Below, piece by piece: positions 6,300 through 12,888 of a stretch of DNA of 12,888 nucleotides; positions within the stretch are counted from its first letter, which is position 1, and each line of letters begins with the position of its first letter. Made by a program: the position numbers and the translations under genes. Source of the stretch: an uncultured Prevotella sp. (GTDB lineage Bacteria > Bacteroidota > Bacteroidia > Bacteroidales > Bacteroidaceae). The notes under the pieces were generated by a model. The model searched no databases, had not been told where the DNA came from, and was given only the letters and a program-made list of their open reading frames with translations. The DNA lies in assembly GCA_900547085.1 (NCBI GenBank), contig URFI01000043.1, forward strand, positions 1 through 12,888. The letters are read 5' to 3'.

Positions 6300-7268
6300 A
6301 TGGAAAAATCCGATTCCGACCGTCAGCGAGAACAGTCCATTTACCGTGTCACTATTGCTGGCAGCATCATCAATGCTGTGTTGCTGGCATTGAAGTTCAC
6401 GGCTGGAATCTTGGGCGGATCGGCTGCCATGATTGCTGATGCCGTGCATTCGCTGTCCGACTTCATGACCGACATCGTGGTGTTACTGTTCGTTAAGCTC
6501 GGCAACAAGCCGCAAGACGAGAATCACGACTATGGGCATGGCAAATACGAGACGTTGGCCACTGCCCTCATCGGCATTGCCTTGATGGGCGTGGGTGCCA
6601 TGATTTGCTACAACGGCCTGACCAAGACGTGGGCTGTCGTTAACGGTGAGCAACTGAGGTCGCCGGGGATGATAGCCTTCATTGCGGCCATCGTGAGCAT
6701 CGCACTGAAGGAGTGGGCCTATCGGTTCACCGAAAAGGTGGGGCGCGAGGTAGGCTCCCAGGCCGTGCGGGCCAATGCCTGGCACCATCGGTCGGATGCC
6801 CTGTCGTCCATCGGAACGGCCTTCGGTATCGGTGGCGCCATTCTCTTGGGTGCGCAGTGGGCGGTACTGGACCCACTGGCAGCCATCATCGTGAGCTTCT
6901 TCATCTTGAAAGCGGCCTACGGACTGATTGTTCAGGCCACCAATGAACTGTTGGAGAGTAGTTTGCCCAAAGACGTTGAGGCGCAAATGGTGGCACTGGC
7001 GGCCGAGGAGGAGGGTGTGGCGGACATCCATAACCTGCGCACGCGCCGGCTTGGTAACAAGATAGCCATTGAGATGCACGTGCGAATGCCGGGCGAGATG
7101 TCGCTCTATGAGGCGCATGAGAAGGCCACCCGCATTGAAAAACGGTTGCGCGAGCAGTTTGGTGAGCATACCCACATCGCCTTGCATCTGGAGCCTTTGA
7201 AGGTGAATGGCTGTTATGTGAGTCCGAAAGAAATGAACCAACACAGCCGCACGTCAACACAGTCTTGA
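6300..7268 (+). CDS. Cation diffusion facilitator (CDF) family metal efflux transporter
   Basis: 322 residues from the ATG at 6300 (an upstream in-frame TTG at 6267 overlaps the promoter box and is rejected). Inner-membrane antiporter of the CDF family, which exports divalent metals such as zinc, iron, manganese or cobalt in exchange for protons. Six membrane segments fit the first 215 residues. The metal site can be read as H50-SLS-D54 in the second segment and H162-HRS-D166 in the fifth. The loop HDYGHGKYE (76-84) is typical of the family. The cytoplasmic C-terminal domain has the usual histidines (H244, H260, H296 in HLEP). By family rules an HxxxD plus HxxxD site suits zinc or cadmium better than the DxxxD of FieF/YiiP, but the overall sequence is FieF-like, so the metal is uncertain. 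A hairpin terminator follows the gene. Confidence 0.93.
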   Translation: MEKSDSDRQREQSIYRVTIAGSIINAVLLALKFTAGILGGSAAMIADAVHSLSDFMTDIVVLLFVKLGNKPQDENHDYGHGKYETLATALIGIALMGVGAMICYNGLTKTWAVVNGEQLRSPGMIAFIAAIVSIALKEWAYRFTEKVGREVGSQAVRANAWHHRSDALSSIGTAFGIGGAILLGAQWAVLDPLAAIIVSFFILKAAYGLIVQATNELLESSLPKDVEAQMVALAAEEEGVADIHNLRTRRLGNKIAIEMHVRMPGEMSLYEAHEKATRIEKRLREQFGEHTHIALHLEPLKVNGCYVSPKEMNQHSRTSTQS

Positions 7269-7349
7269 ATGCGGGCATAATGAATTGTGAGTCAAAAGAT
7301 TAAGATTGGAAATCAAAAGGAATGGTCATTGATGCTACCAGCTGCGACC

Positions 7350-7410
7350 TTTGATTTCAGCAGCTTTTTCATTTGATTTCAACAACTTTTTCCTTTGATT
7401 CAACAGCAGC
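7350..7410. repeat. Short tandem repeat, 22-bp unit, about 2.8 copies
   Basis: Units start with TTTGATTTCA at 7350 and 7372 and a shorter, diverged copy TTTGATTCAACAGCAGC at 7394. The first two units differ at three positions. The array runs into the terminator hairpin. No coding role is seen. Confidence 0.6.
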
Positions 7411-7439
7411 GAAAGCACTCGGCTTTCGCCTGTGTTTTT
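7409..7439 (+). terminator. Intrinsic terminator of the cation efflux gene
   Basis: GCGAAAGC (7409-7416) pairs perfectly with GCTTTCGC (7422-7429) around a 5-base loop, followed by TTTTT at 7435-7439. The stem is GC-containing and lies 140 bases after the stop codon of the plus-strand gene. It does not have a T-run for the minus strand, so it probably serves only the cation efflux gene. Confidence 0.7.
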
Positions 7440-7494
7440 AGATTCAAAAAAATTGCTCAAAATATACTGAGGCTGATGTTTCAAGTCAGTTTTG

Positions 7495-8367
7495 TTAGAT
7501 TTTGAGTTTGTCACTACCCGCGGCTTTCAAACTCATGTCCAGTCCCTTCACGCTGTGGGTGAGCGCGCCGAAGGAGATAAAGTCAACCCCCGCTTTGGCG
7601 TATGGAATCATGGTGTCGAACGTGATGCCGCCACTCGATTCGGTTTCGCAGCGTCCGTTGACCTTTTCTACGGCCTGACGGGTTTGCTCGGGCGTGAAGT
7701 TGTCGAACATGATGCGGTCGCATCCCTCGGCCAATGCCTCCTCCAACTCTTGGAAATTACGCACCTCACACTCTATCTTCAGGTTCTTACCATGCTCCTT
7801 GCAATACTTCTTGGCGCGCGAGATGGCGTTGCGAACACCCCCACAAAAGTCGATATGGTTGTCTTTGAGCAGAATCATGTCGAACAATCCGATACGATGA
7901 TTCATGCCCCCGCCTATCTTCACCGCCTCTTTCTCGAGCATGCGCATGCCCGGTGTGGTTTTTCTTGTGTCCAGCACGCGTGTCTTTGTGCCAGCCTCAA
8001 TCAAGGCTTGCTGGTAGCGGTGCGTCATGGTGGCGATGCCGCTCATGCGTTGCAGGATGTTCAACACCAATCGCTCGGTCTGCAAGAGGCTACGCTCGCG
8101 CCCTTTAACCGTCAGCACGATGTCGCCCAGGTGGACGTGCGTACCATCGGGTATGTGTATCTCGACCTCCAAGTTGGGATCAAAACGATGGAACACCTCT
8201 TGGGCAATGTCTGCGCCAGCCAATATTCCTTCCTCTTTGATGAGTAGCTTACATTCGCCCATGGCATCGGCAGGGATGCAGCACAGCGTGGTGTGGTCGC
8301 CGTCACCAATATCTTCACTGAAGGCGAGGTCAAACAATTTGTCGTTCAATTCTTGTACGGAGAGCAT
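7495..8367 (-). CDS. nadC: Nicotinate-nucleotide pyrophosphorylase (quinolinate phosphoribosyltransferase)
   Basis: 290 residues from the ATG at 8367, the usual NadC length. It converts quinolinate and PRPP to nicotinate mononucleotide, CO2 and pyrophosphate, the last step of the de novo branch before the common NAD pathway. Visible family motifs: EDIGDGDHTT at 18-27, the NILQRMSGIAT helix at 103-113, DTRKTTPG at 133-140 with K136, NHR at 156-158, LLKDNHI at 166-172, E201 and D222 of the barrel, and SSGGI at 244-248. The frame is open upstream to 8592, into nadA, but that extension is not NadC-like. Gene order nadB-nadA-nadC on one strand, with 65 bases between nadA and nadC, indicates an operon. 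No clear terminator was found after it. Confidence 0.97.
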   Translation of the reverse strand: MLSVQELNDKLFDLAFSEDIGDGDHTTLCCIPADAMGECKLLIKEEGILAGADIAQEVFHRFDPNLEVEIHIPDGTHVHLGDIVLTVKGRERSLLQTERLVLNILQRMSGIATMTHRYQQALIEAGTKTRVLDTRKTTPGMRMLEKEAVKIGGGMNHRIGLFDMILLKDNHIDFCGGVRNAISRAKKYCKEHGKNLKIECEVRNFQELEEALAEGCDRIMFDNFTPEQTRQAVEKVNGRCETESSGGITFDTMIPYAKAGVDFISFGALTHSVKGLDMSLKAAGSDKLKI

Positions 8368-8432
8368 GATTTCTTGATTTTGTGATGATGAAAAATGATG
8401 AGTTGACTGGCATATAGTCGTGTGAGAAAAGG

Positions 8433-9425
8433 TCAGAGTCCCAGCTTCTTGGATATCTCCAGCATGCGGTTGATGGGGCGAATGGCCTTTTGAGCCACGT
8501 CGGCAGGAACCTCTATGGTGGGCCATTCGTACTTCAAACAGTTGTATAGCTTGCGCATGTTGATGAGCTTCATGTAGTTGCACTCGTTGCAAGCGCAGGT
8601 GCTATCGTTGGGAGGAGCAGGGATAAATGTTTTCTGCGGAGCCGATTTCTGCATCTCATGCAGGATGCCGCTCTCGGTAGCCACGATAAATTCTTTCGCA
8701 TCATCGGTGATGCTGTATTTCAACAAGGCTGCCGTGCTGCCCACCTTGTCGGCCAATTTAACTACAGGTCCTTTGCATTCGGGGTGTGCTAAGATTTTGG
8801 CACCGGGATGTTCGGCCTTGAGTTGGAGAATCTTTTCTACCGAAAACTTCTCGTGCACATGGCAGGCACCCTTCCAAAGTAGCATGTTACGGCCGGTCAG
8901 ACTGTTGATGTATCCGCCCAAATTCTCGTCGGGACCGAAGATAATCGGGGTGTCTTTGGGGAATGATTCAACGATTTGGCGTGCGTTGCTGCTGGTTACC
9001 ACCACGTCGGTGACGGCCTTTGTGGCAGCAGTGGTGTTGACATAACTAATCACGGTGTGGTCGGGATGTGCCTCAACAAACTGCTTGAACTCGTCAGCCG
9101 GACAACTCTCGGCCAGCGAACACGAGGCGTTGAGGTCGGGTACCAGCACCTTCTTGTCGGGACAGAGTATCTTATTGGTCTCGCCCATGAAGTGAACGCC
9201 GCACATGACGATAATCTCAGCATCAGTGGTGGCAGCCTTTTGCGCCAGTGCCAAGCTGTCTCCCACGAAGTCGGCGATGTCTTGAACGTCGCTCTCTGTG
9301 TAATAGTGAGCCATGATGATGGCATTCTTCTCTTTGCACATCCGGCGTATCTCAGCCTTGATGTCTGTTCCTTCTGGGATAGGCTCGTTGACAAAGCCTT
9401 TTTCCTTCCATTCTTGTTTAATCAT
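8433..9425 (-). CDS. nadA: Quinolinate synthase A
   Basis: 330 residues, cytoplasmic. It condenses iminoaspartate from NadB with dihydroxyacetone phosphate to form quinolinate, using an oxygen-sensitive [4Fe-4S] cluster. Motifs include AHYYTESDVQDIADFVGDS (39-57), MCGVHFMGE (74-82), WKGACHVH (184-191), LAHPEC (212-217) and ESGILHEM (251-258). Likely cluster ligands are C102 (in ASCSLAESCP), C188 (in GACHVH) and C282 at the end of the CACNEC motif (277-282). Assigning these three is by motif position rather than alignment; C75 is another candidate for the first. The start at 9425 lies 21 bases after the nadB stop, which supports translation from one mRNA. Confidence 0.97.
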   Translation of the reverse strand: MIKQEWKEKGFVNEPIPEGTDIKAEIRRMCKEKNAIIMAHYYTESDVQDIADFVGDSLALAQKAATTDAEIIVMCGVHFMGETNKILCPDKKVLVPDLNASCSLAESCPADEFKQFVEAHPDHTVISYVNTTAATKAVTDVVVTSSNARQIVESFPKDTPIIFGPDENLGGYINSLTGRNMLLWKGACHVHEKFSVEKILQLKAEHPGAKILAHPECKGPVVKLADKVGSTAALLKYSITDDAKEFIVATESGILHEMQKSAPQKTFIPAPPNDSTCACNECNYMKLINMRKLYNCLKYEWPTIEVPADVAQKAIRPINRMLEISKKLGL

Positions 9426-9446
9426 AATGTATTGTATAAGTGCCTA

Positions 9447-11033
9447 TTAGAGGTCGTAGGCATGTTTGGGATAATCTACCGTATAGTGCAGTCCTCGGCT
9501 CTCTTTGCGCTCGATGGCCTGCCGTGTAATGAGGTAACCCACGTTGATGATGTTGCGCAGTTCGCAGATATCTCTGGTGGCTTTGACGCGTTTGAACAGC
9601 TCTTCGGTCTCCTCGTAGAGCAGATCGAGGCGTTTCCAAGCACGATGTAGACGCAGGTCGCTCCGCACGATGCCCACATAGTTGGACATGATTTGTCCCA
9701 CTTCGCGCTCGTCTTGGGCGATGAGCACCTTCTCTTCGTTGCTCATTGTACCTTCATCATTCCATTCTGGCACCTTATCGTTGAACTGATAGTCGTCGAT
9801 AACGCGCACGGCATGTTCGGCAGCCGACTTGGCATAAACCACAGCCTCGATGAGTGAGTTGCTGGCCAAGCGGTTTCCACCATGCAAACCGGTGCATGAG
9901 CATTCGCCCACCGCATAGAGTCGGTGGATGGAACTCTCGCCATTGAGGTCAACCTTGATGCCTCCGCACATGTAATGTGCGCTGGGACAGACGGGGATGT
10001 ACTCCTTGGTGATGTCGACACCTATGGTGAGACACTTGGCGTAGATGTGCGGAAAGTGCTTTTTGGTCTCCTCCGCATCTTTGTGAGTGACGTCCAAACA
10101 AACGTGGTTAAGGCCGTGGAGCTTCATCTCTCGGTCAATGGCGCGGGCCACAATGTCACGCGGAGCCAGTGACAATCGTTTGTCGTACTTCTGCATAAAC
10201 TCCTCGCCATTGGGCAAACGCAGCACGCCACCGTAACCTCTCATGGCCTCGGTGATGAGAAAGGCGGGGTGAGTTTCGGCCGGATTGTAAAGCACCGTGG
10301 GGTGAAACTGCACGAACTCCATGTCCTTGACCGTTCCCTTGGCCCGATAAACCATGGCAATGCCATCGCCCGTGGCGATGTTTGGATTGGACGTGGTGGC
10401 ATACACAGCACCCGTTCCGCCTGTTGCCATCAAGGTGACGCGGCTCAAGAAGGTGTCTATCTTATGGGTGTCGGGATCCAAGACGTAAGCGCCGTAGCAC
10501 TCGATGTCGGGCGTTTTGCGCGTCACCTCAATGCCCAAATGGTGCTGGGTGATGATTTCAACAGCGAAATGGTTTTCCAACACGGTGATGTTCTTGTTGG
10601 CTCTCACGGCATTCATCAATCCTCTTTGAATCTCAAAGCCCGTATCATCCTTGTGGTGTAATATTCTGAATTCGCTGTGTCCGCCCTCCCGATGCAAGTC
10701 GAATTGGCCTTCTGGGGTCTTGTCGAAGTTGACTCCCCACTTCACCAAGTCGTCAATGGCCTTGGGAGCGTTGCGCACAACATGTTCAACCGCTTTGCGG
10801 TCGGAGATGAAGTCGCCCGCAATCATCGTGTCCTCAATGTGCTTTTCGAAGTTGTCTACCTTCAAATTAGTCACCGAGGCGATGCCTCCCTGTGCTTTGG
10901 ACGTGTTGGTTTCGTCCAGCGTAGTCTTGCATACCAAGACCACTTTACCTTTCCCACTGTTGGCAACTTTCAGTGCAAAGCTCATGCCTGCTACTCCACC
11001 GCCTATAATGAGGAAATCAAATTTGCGTATCAT
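9447..11033 (-). CDS. nadB: L-aspartate oxidase
   Basis: 528 residues, first gene of the nadBAC operon. A flavoenzyme of the succinate dehydrogenase/fumarate reductase flavoprotein superfamily that oxidises L-aspartate to iminoaspartate using oxygen or fumarate. Motifs: FAD-binding GGGVAG at 11-16, SKAQGGIA at 45-52, GGHSEFRILH at 117-126, the QFHPT segment at 242-246, the active-site arginine in PRDIVARAI (R292), PSAHYMCGGI at 350-359 with the substrate histidine H353, and GNRLASNSL at 386-394. The helical C-terminal domain ends with ESRGLHYTVDYP (511-522), typical of NadB and distinguishing it from SDH/FRD subunits. In an anaerobe fumarate is the probable electron acceptor (inference). A promoter and an operator-like palindrome precede the gene. 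Confidence 0.97.
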   Translation of the reverse strand: MIRKFDFLIIGGGVAGMSFALKVANSGKGKVVLVCKTTLDETNTSKAQGGIASVTNLKVDNFEKHIEDTMIAGDFISDRKAVEHVVRNAPKAIDDLVKWGVNFDKTPEGQFDLHREGGHSEFRILHHKDDTGFEIQRGLMNAVRANKNITVLENHFAVEIITQHHLGIEVTRKTPDIECYGAYVLDPDTHKIDTFLSRVTLMATGGTGAVYATTSNPNIATGDGIAMVYRAKGTVKDMEFVQFHPTVLYNPAETHPAFLITEAMRGYGGVLRLPNGEEFMQKYDKRLSLAPRDIVARAIDREMKLHGLNHVCLDVTHKDAEETKKHFPHIYAKCLTIGVDITKEYIPVCPSAHYMCGGIKVDLNGESSIHRLYAVGECSCTGLHGGNRLASNSLIEAVVYAKSAAEHAVRVIDDYQFNDKVPEWNDEGTMSNEEKVLIAQDEREVGQIMSNYVGIVRSDLRLHRAWKRLDLLYEETEELFKRVKATRDICELRNIINVGYLITRQAIERKESRGLHYTVDYPKHAYDL

Positions 11034-11067
11034 GATGTGTTATATGATGTTCATTTACCGGTTGATG

Positions 11068-11075
11068 CAAAAGTA
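11068..11075 (-). promoter_or_regulatory. Candidate -7 box of the nadBAC operon
   Basis: TACTTTTG on the minus strand matches TANNTTTG and would place the start of transcription about 28 bases before the nadB ATG. The -33 position (about 11095-11098) has no TTTG; an inverted repeat lies there instead. Confidence 0.55.
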
Positions 11076-11093
11076 CTAAAAAACTTTTATATG

Positions 11094-11109
11094 TGTAACC
11101 TGCGTTACA
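11094..11109. promoter_or_regulatory. Operator-like inverted repeat at the nadB promoter
   Basis: TGTAAC-CTGC-GTTACA has perfect 6-bp arms around a 4-base spacer. It covers the -33 position of the nadB promoter, starting 18 bases upstream of the -7 box, a position suited to an activator or a repressor. The absence of a TTTG -33 box here makes an activator attractive. No regulator gene lies nearby, so the cognate protein is unknown. Confidence 0.45.
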
Positions 11110-11154
11110 AAAAGCCAAAGAGAGAGACCGTAGCCTGCCTCCTGGTTGCTCATT

Positions 11155-11580
11155 TTATGTCGTTTTCTGCTTTCTCATAGCCAAAGCCTTATCTTCTGCC
11201 GCCTCCATGAGTTCGCGTTCGCCCGGTCCTTTGTCGTTGATACCGCAGAGATGCAGGATGCCATGGATGATCACGCGGTAGAGTTCTTCCTCGTAGGGCT
11301 TGCTGAAACGTTCTGCGTTGGTGCGCACCGTGTCCAGACTGATGACGATATCACCGTTGAGAATGTCGTCCTCGTCGTAATCAAATGTGATAACATCGGT
11401 GTAATAGTCGTGTCCCAAGTACTCGTTGTTCACTTCCAGAATCTTCTCGTCGTCAACGAACATATAGCCCACCTCTCCTATCTTGCGTCCGTAGGTGGCT
11501 GCTACGGCCTTGATCCAAGCGGATGTTTCGCGCTTTTTAATCTTCGGCATCTTCACGCCGTCTGTGTTATAGGTAATCAT
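11155..11580 (-). CDS. ybeY: Endoribonuclease YbeY (16S rRNA maturation factor)
   Basis: 141 residues, slightly short of the 150-160 common elsewhere. A metal-dependent endoribonuclease involved in 16S rRNA 3'-end processing and ribosome quality control. Recognised from the central VNNEYLGHDYYTDVITF region (50-66), the GDIVIS strand (76-81) and the metal-site helix IIHGILHLCGINDKG (104-118). In the classic motif three histidines bind the metal; here H106 and H110 are present but the third position is Asp (D116). I recall Asp there in other Bacteroidetes YbeY proteins, so it is probably a lineage trait and not a defect. It lies 48 bases after coaD, in the same direction, and is probably the last gene of the ruvB-coaD-ybeY cluster. 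Confidence 0.93.
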   Translation of the reverse strand: MITYNTDGVKMPKIKKRETSAWIKAVAATYGRKIGEVGYMFVDDEKILEVNNEYLGHDYYTDVITFDYDEDDILNGDIVISLDTVRTNAERFSKPYEEELYRVIIHGILHLCGINDKGPGERELMEAAEDKALAMRKQKTT

Positions 11581-11628
11581 ATAAAAACCATTTTTCGGTT
11601 TCCACTCGCATGAGTGTGTCTGTTAGAT

Positions 11629-12102
11629 CTATTTTGAATGATCTGTTTTTCGTTGGGGAAGAAACATGGATGCATCAGCACCATGGTGCAAGAGCTCGCG
11701 CACGAGGGACGAACTCACGCTGGCCATCCCTGGATTGGCAAAGAGTAGGATGGTGTCGATGCCGCCGATTTGCCGATTGATGTCGGCTTGTTCGCGCTCG
11801 TACTCAAAGTCTTTCACTGACCGAACACCTTTGATGAGATACTTGGCGCCTTCTCGTTTGGCGAAATCTACGGCCAAGTCGTGATACGACTTCACGCTGA
11901 CGCGCGGCTCATCGGCATACAAATCGCCAATGGCCTTGACGCGTTCTTCCTCGCTGTATCTATATTTTTTTTGCATGTTTACACCCACACCGATGACCAA
12001 GCGATCAAACAGGGGCAAGATGCGACGCACGATGGAGTCGTGTCCGATGGTGTAGGGATCGAAACTGCCTACGAAAATGCCGATTTTGGGATTGCTATCC
12101 AT
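11629..12102 (-). CDS. coaD: Phosphopantetheine adenylyltransferase
   Basis: 157 residues, the usual length for bacterial PPAT. It transfers AMP from ATP to 4'-phosphopantetheine to give dephospho-CoA, the penultimate step of CoA synthesis, in the cytoplasm. The nucleotidyltransferase motif GSFDPYTIGH is at 12-21 (the (H/T)xGH signature is TIGH at 18-21). The family segment IKGVRSVKDFEYE is at 90-102 and the second nucleotide-binding motif SSSLVREL at 130-137, followed by the expected GADASMFLP. Everything needed for function appears intact. It starts 16 bases after the ruvB stop and is followed by ybeY after 48 bases, so co-transcription from an upstream promoter outside the window is likely. 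Confidence 0.96.
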   Translation of the reverse strand: MDSNPKIGIFVGSFDPYTIGHDSIVRRILPLFDRLVIGVGVNMQKKYRYSEEERVKAIGDLYADEPRVSVKSYHDLAVDFAKREGAKYLIKGVRSVKDFEYEREQADINRQIGGIDTILLFANPGMASVSSSLVRELLHHGADASMFLPQRKTDHSK

Positions 12103-12118
12103 GTTTTCTTCCTTGTCG

Positions 12119-12888
12119 TTAAGTAAACAGTCCGGGTTCCATCAAGTTGCCTTTGTAAAGATCTCTTCCTAGATGTTCGTAGGCCAAATGAGTGGCCATA
12201 CGCCCTCTTGGCGTTCGCTTGATGAATCCTTCCATGATGAGGAATGGCTCGTACACCTCTTCCACCGTACCCGTATCTTCGCCAATGGCGGTCGCAATGG
12301 TGCTTAGTCCTACGGGACCGCCCCGGAACTTGTCGATGATGGTGAGCAAGATTTTGTTGTCTATCTCGTCCAGGCCATATTGGTCGATGTTCAATGCCTG
12401 CAGGGCAAACTGTGCGATGCGGGTGTTGATGCTGCCATTGCCCTTGACTTGTGCGAAATCGCGCACCCTTCTCAGCAGTGCGTTGGCGATACGAGGTGTG
12501 CCTCTGGAGCGGCGTGCAATCTCGTAAGCGGCATCCTCGTCGATGGGTACGTTGAGAATGTTTGCGCTGCGCCTGATGATTTTCTGCAATGTTTCGGGCG
12601 CATAATACTCCAAGTGCATGTTGATGCCGAAACGAGCACGCAGCGGTGCCGTCAGCAGTCCGCTTCTTGTGGTGGCTCCCACCAAGGTAAACGGGTTCAA
12701 GTCTATTTGGATAGAGCGCGCCGACGGCCCCTTGTCAATCATGATGTCGATGCGATAGTCTTCCATGGCTGAGTAAAGATACTCTTCGACTACAGGCGAC
12801 AGACGGTGAATCTCATCGATGAACAGCACGTCGTTTGGCTCGAGTGAGGTCAATATGCCAGCCAAGTCGCCCGGTTTGTCGAGCACTG
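12119..12888 (-). CDS. ruvB: Holliday junction branch migration ATPase RuvB, partial (5' end outside the window)
   Basis: The last 255 or so codons are present; the frame runs off the right edge, so about 85 N-terminal residues including Walker A are missing from view. RuvB is the hexameric AAA+ motor that drives branch migration with RuvA during recombinational repair. Visible, numbered from the first full codon in the window: Walker B LFIDEIH at 21-27, SPVVEEYLYSAMEDY (30-44), sensor 1 ATTRSG at 71-76, the arginine-finger segment LRARFG at 82-87, sensor 2 in RGTPRIANALLRR (128-140), and the C-terminal winged-helix domain with FLIMEGFIKRTPRGR (215-229). The GTG near the edge (12886) is an internal valine, not the start. 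Probably the upstream partner of coaD in an operon. Confidence 0.97.
   Translation of the reverse strand, partial: VLDKPGDLAGILTSLEPNDVLFIDEIHRLSPVVEEYLYSAMEDYRIDIMIDKGPSARSIQIDLNPFTLVGATTRSGLLTAPLRARFGINMHLEYYAPETLQKIIRRSANILNVPIDEDAAYEIARRSRGTPRIANALLRRVRDFAQVKGNGSINTRIAQFALQALNIDQYGLDEIDNKILLTIIDKFRGGPVGLSTIATAIGEDTGTVEEVYEPFLIMEGFIKRTPRGRMATHLAYEHLGRDLYKGNLMEPGLFT

Noticed and set aside
6483..7244. Open frame of about 250 codons antisense to the cation transporter
   Set aside because: It lies entirely opposite a well-recognised CDF gene, has a composition rich in His, Gln and Arg with no domain, and is explained by codon bias of the real gene.
7492..8247. Open frame of about 250 codons antisense to nadC
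   Set aside because: It mirrors nadC, whose motifs are complete; the antisense product has no recognisable features.
8368..8592. In-frame N-terminal extension of nadC into nadA
   Set aside because: The extra 75 residues are low-quality His/Gln-rich sequence that overlaps nadA in another frame; the ATG at 8367 gives a standard NadC N-terminus.
8976..9650. Open frame of about 220 codons antisense across nadA and nadB
   Set aside because: It crosses two certain genes and their junction; no promoter or domain supports it.
11110..11154. Terminator after ybeY
   Set aside because: A short T-run is present on the minus strand but no stem of useful length precedes it.

Overview
The window looks like ordinary chromosome from a member of the Bacteroidales, most likely Prevotella in the broad sense. 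The signs are promoter boxes of the Bacteroidetes type (TTTG at -33, TANNTTTG at -7), A/T-rich gene starts without clear Shine-Dalgarno sequences, a BspA-like surface repeat protein with a Prevotella-style C-terminal tail, and household proteins that read like Bacteroidales orthologues. I cannot name a species. I see no tRNA, rRNA, CRISPR array, insertion sequence, phage gene or recognisable defence system.

Layout, left to right. An exported glycosidase-like protein of the GHL10/YngK type (minus strand, 60-1571) is divergent from a two-gene plus-strand operon made of the ribosome-assembly GTPase EngB/YsxC (1782-2381) and an ABC-F ATPase (2384-4159). The divergent spacer carries a compact palindromic element and several promoter boxes. 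A 414-base non-coding stretch with three strong inverted repeats follows. Next comes an exported BspA-like/DUF285 leucine-rich repeat protein (minus, 4574-5881) with eight exactly phased 26-residue repeats. A 418-base divergent spacer separates it from a cation diffusion facilitator (plus, 6300-7268), which ends at a good intrinsic terminator (7409-7439).

The right half is all minus strand. The operon nadB-nadA-nadC (transcribed from 11033 down to 7495) makes nicotinate mononucleotide from aspartate: NadB oxidises L-aspartate to iminoaspartate, NadA condenses it with dihydroxyacetone phosphate to quinolinate, and NadC adds the phosphoribosyl group. A 16-bp inverted repeat over its -33 region is a plausible operator. 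Upstream lies a tight household cluster ruvB (partial, cut by the right edge) - coaD - ybeY, covering Holliday-junction migration, CoA synthesis and rRNA processing.

No coding region appears to be an undescribed system. The observations most worth a second look are non-coding: the 1582-1663 element, the nadB operator candidate and the structured gap at 4160-4573. The variable positions in the BspA-like repeats are also of interest. Database searches could not be run, so family assignments rest on recognised motifs and recalled homologues.
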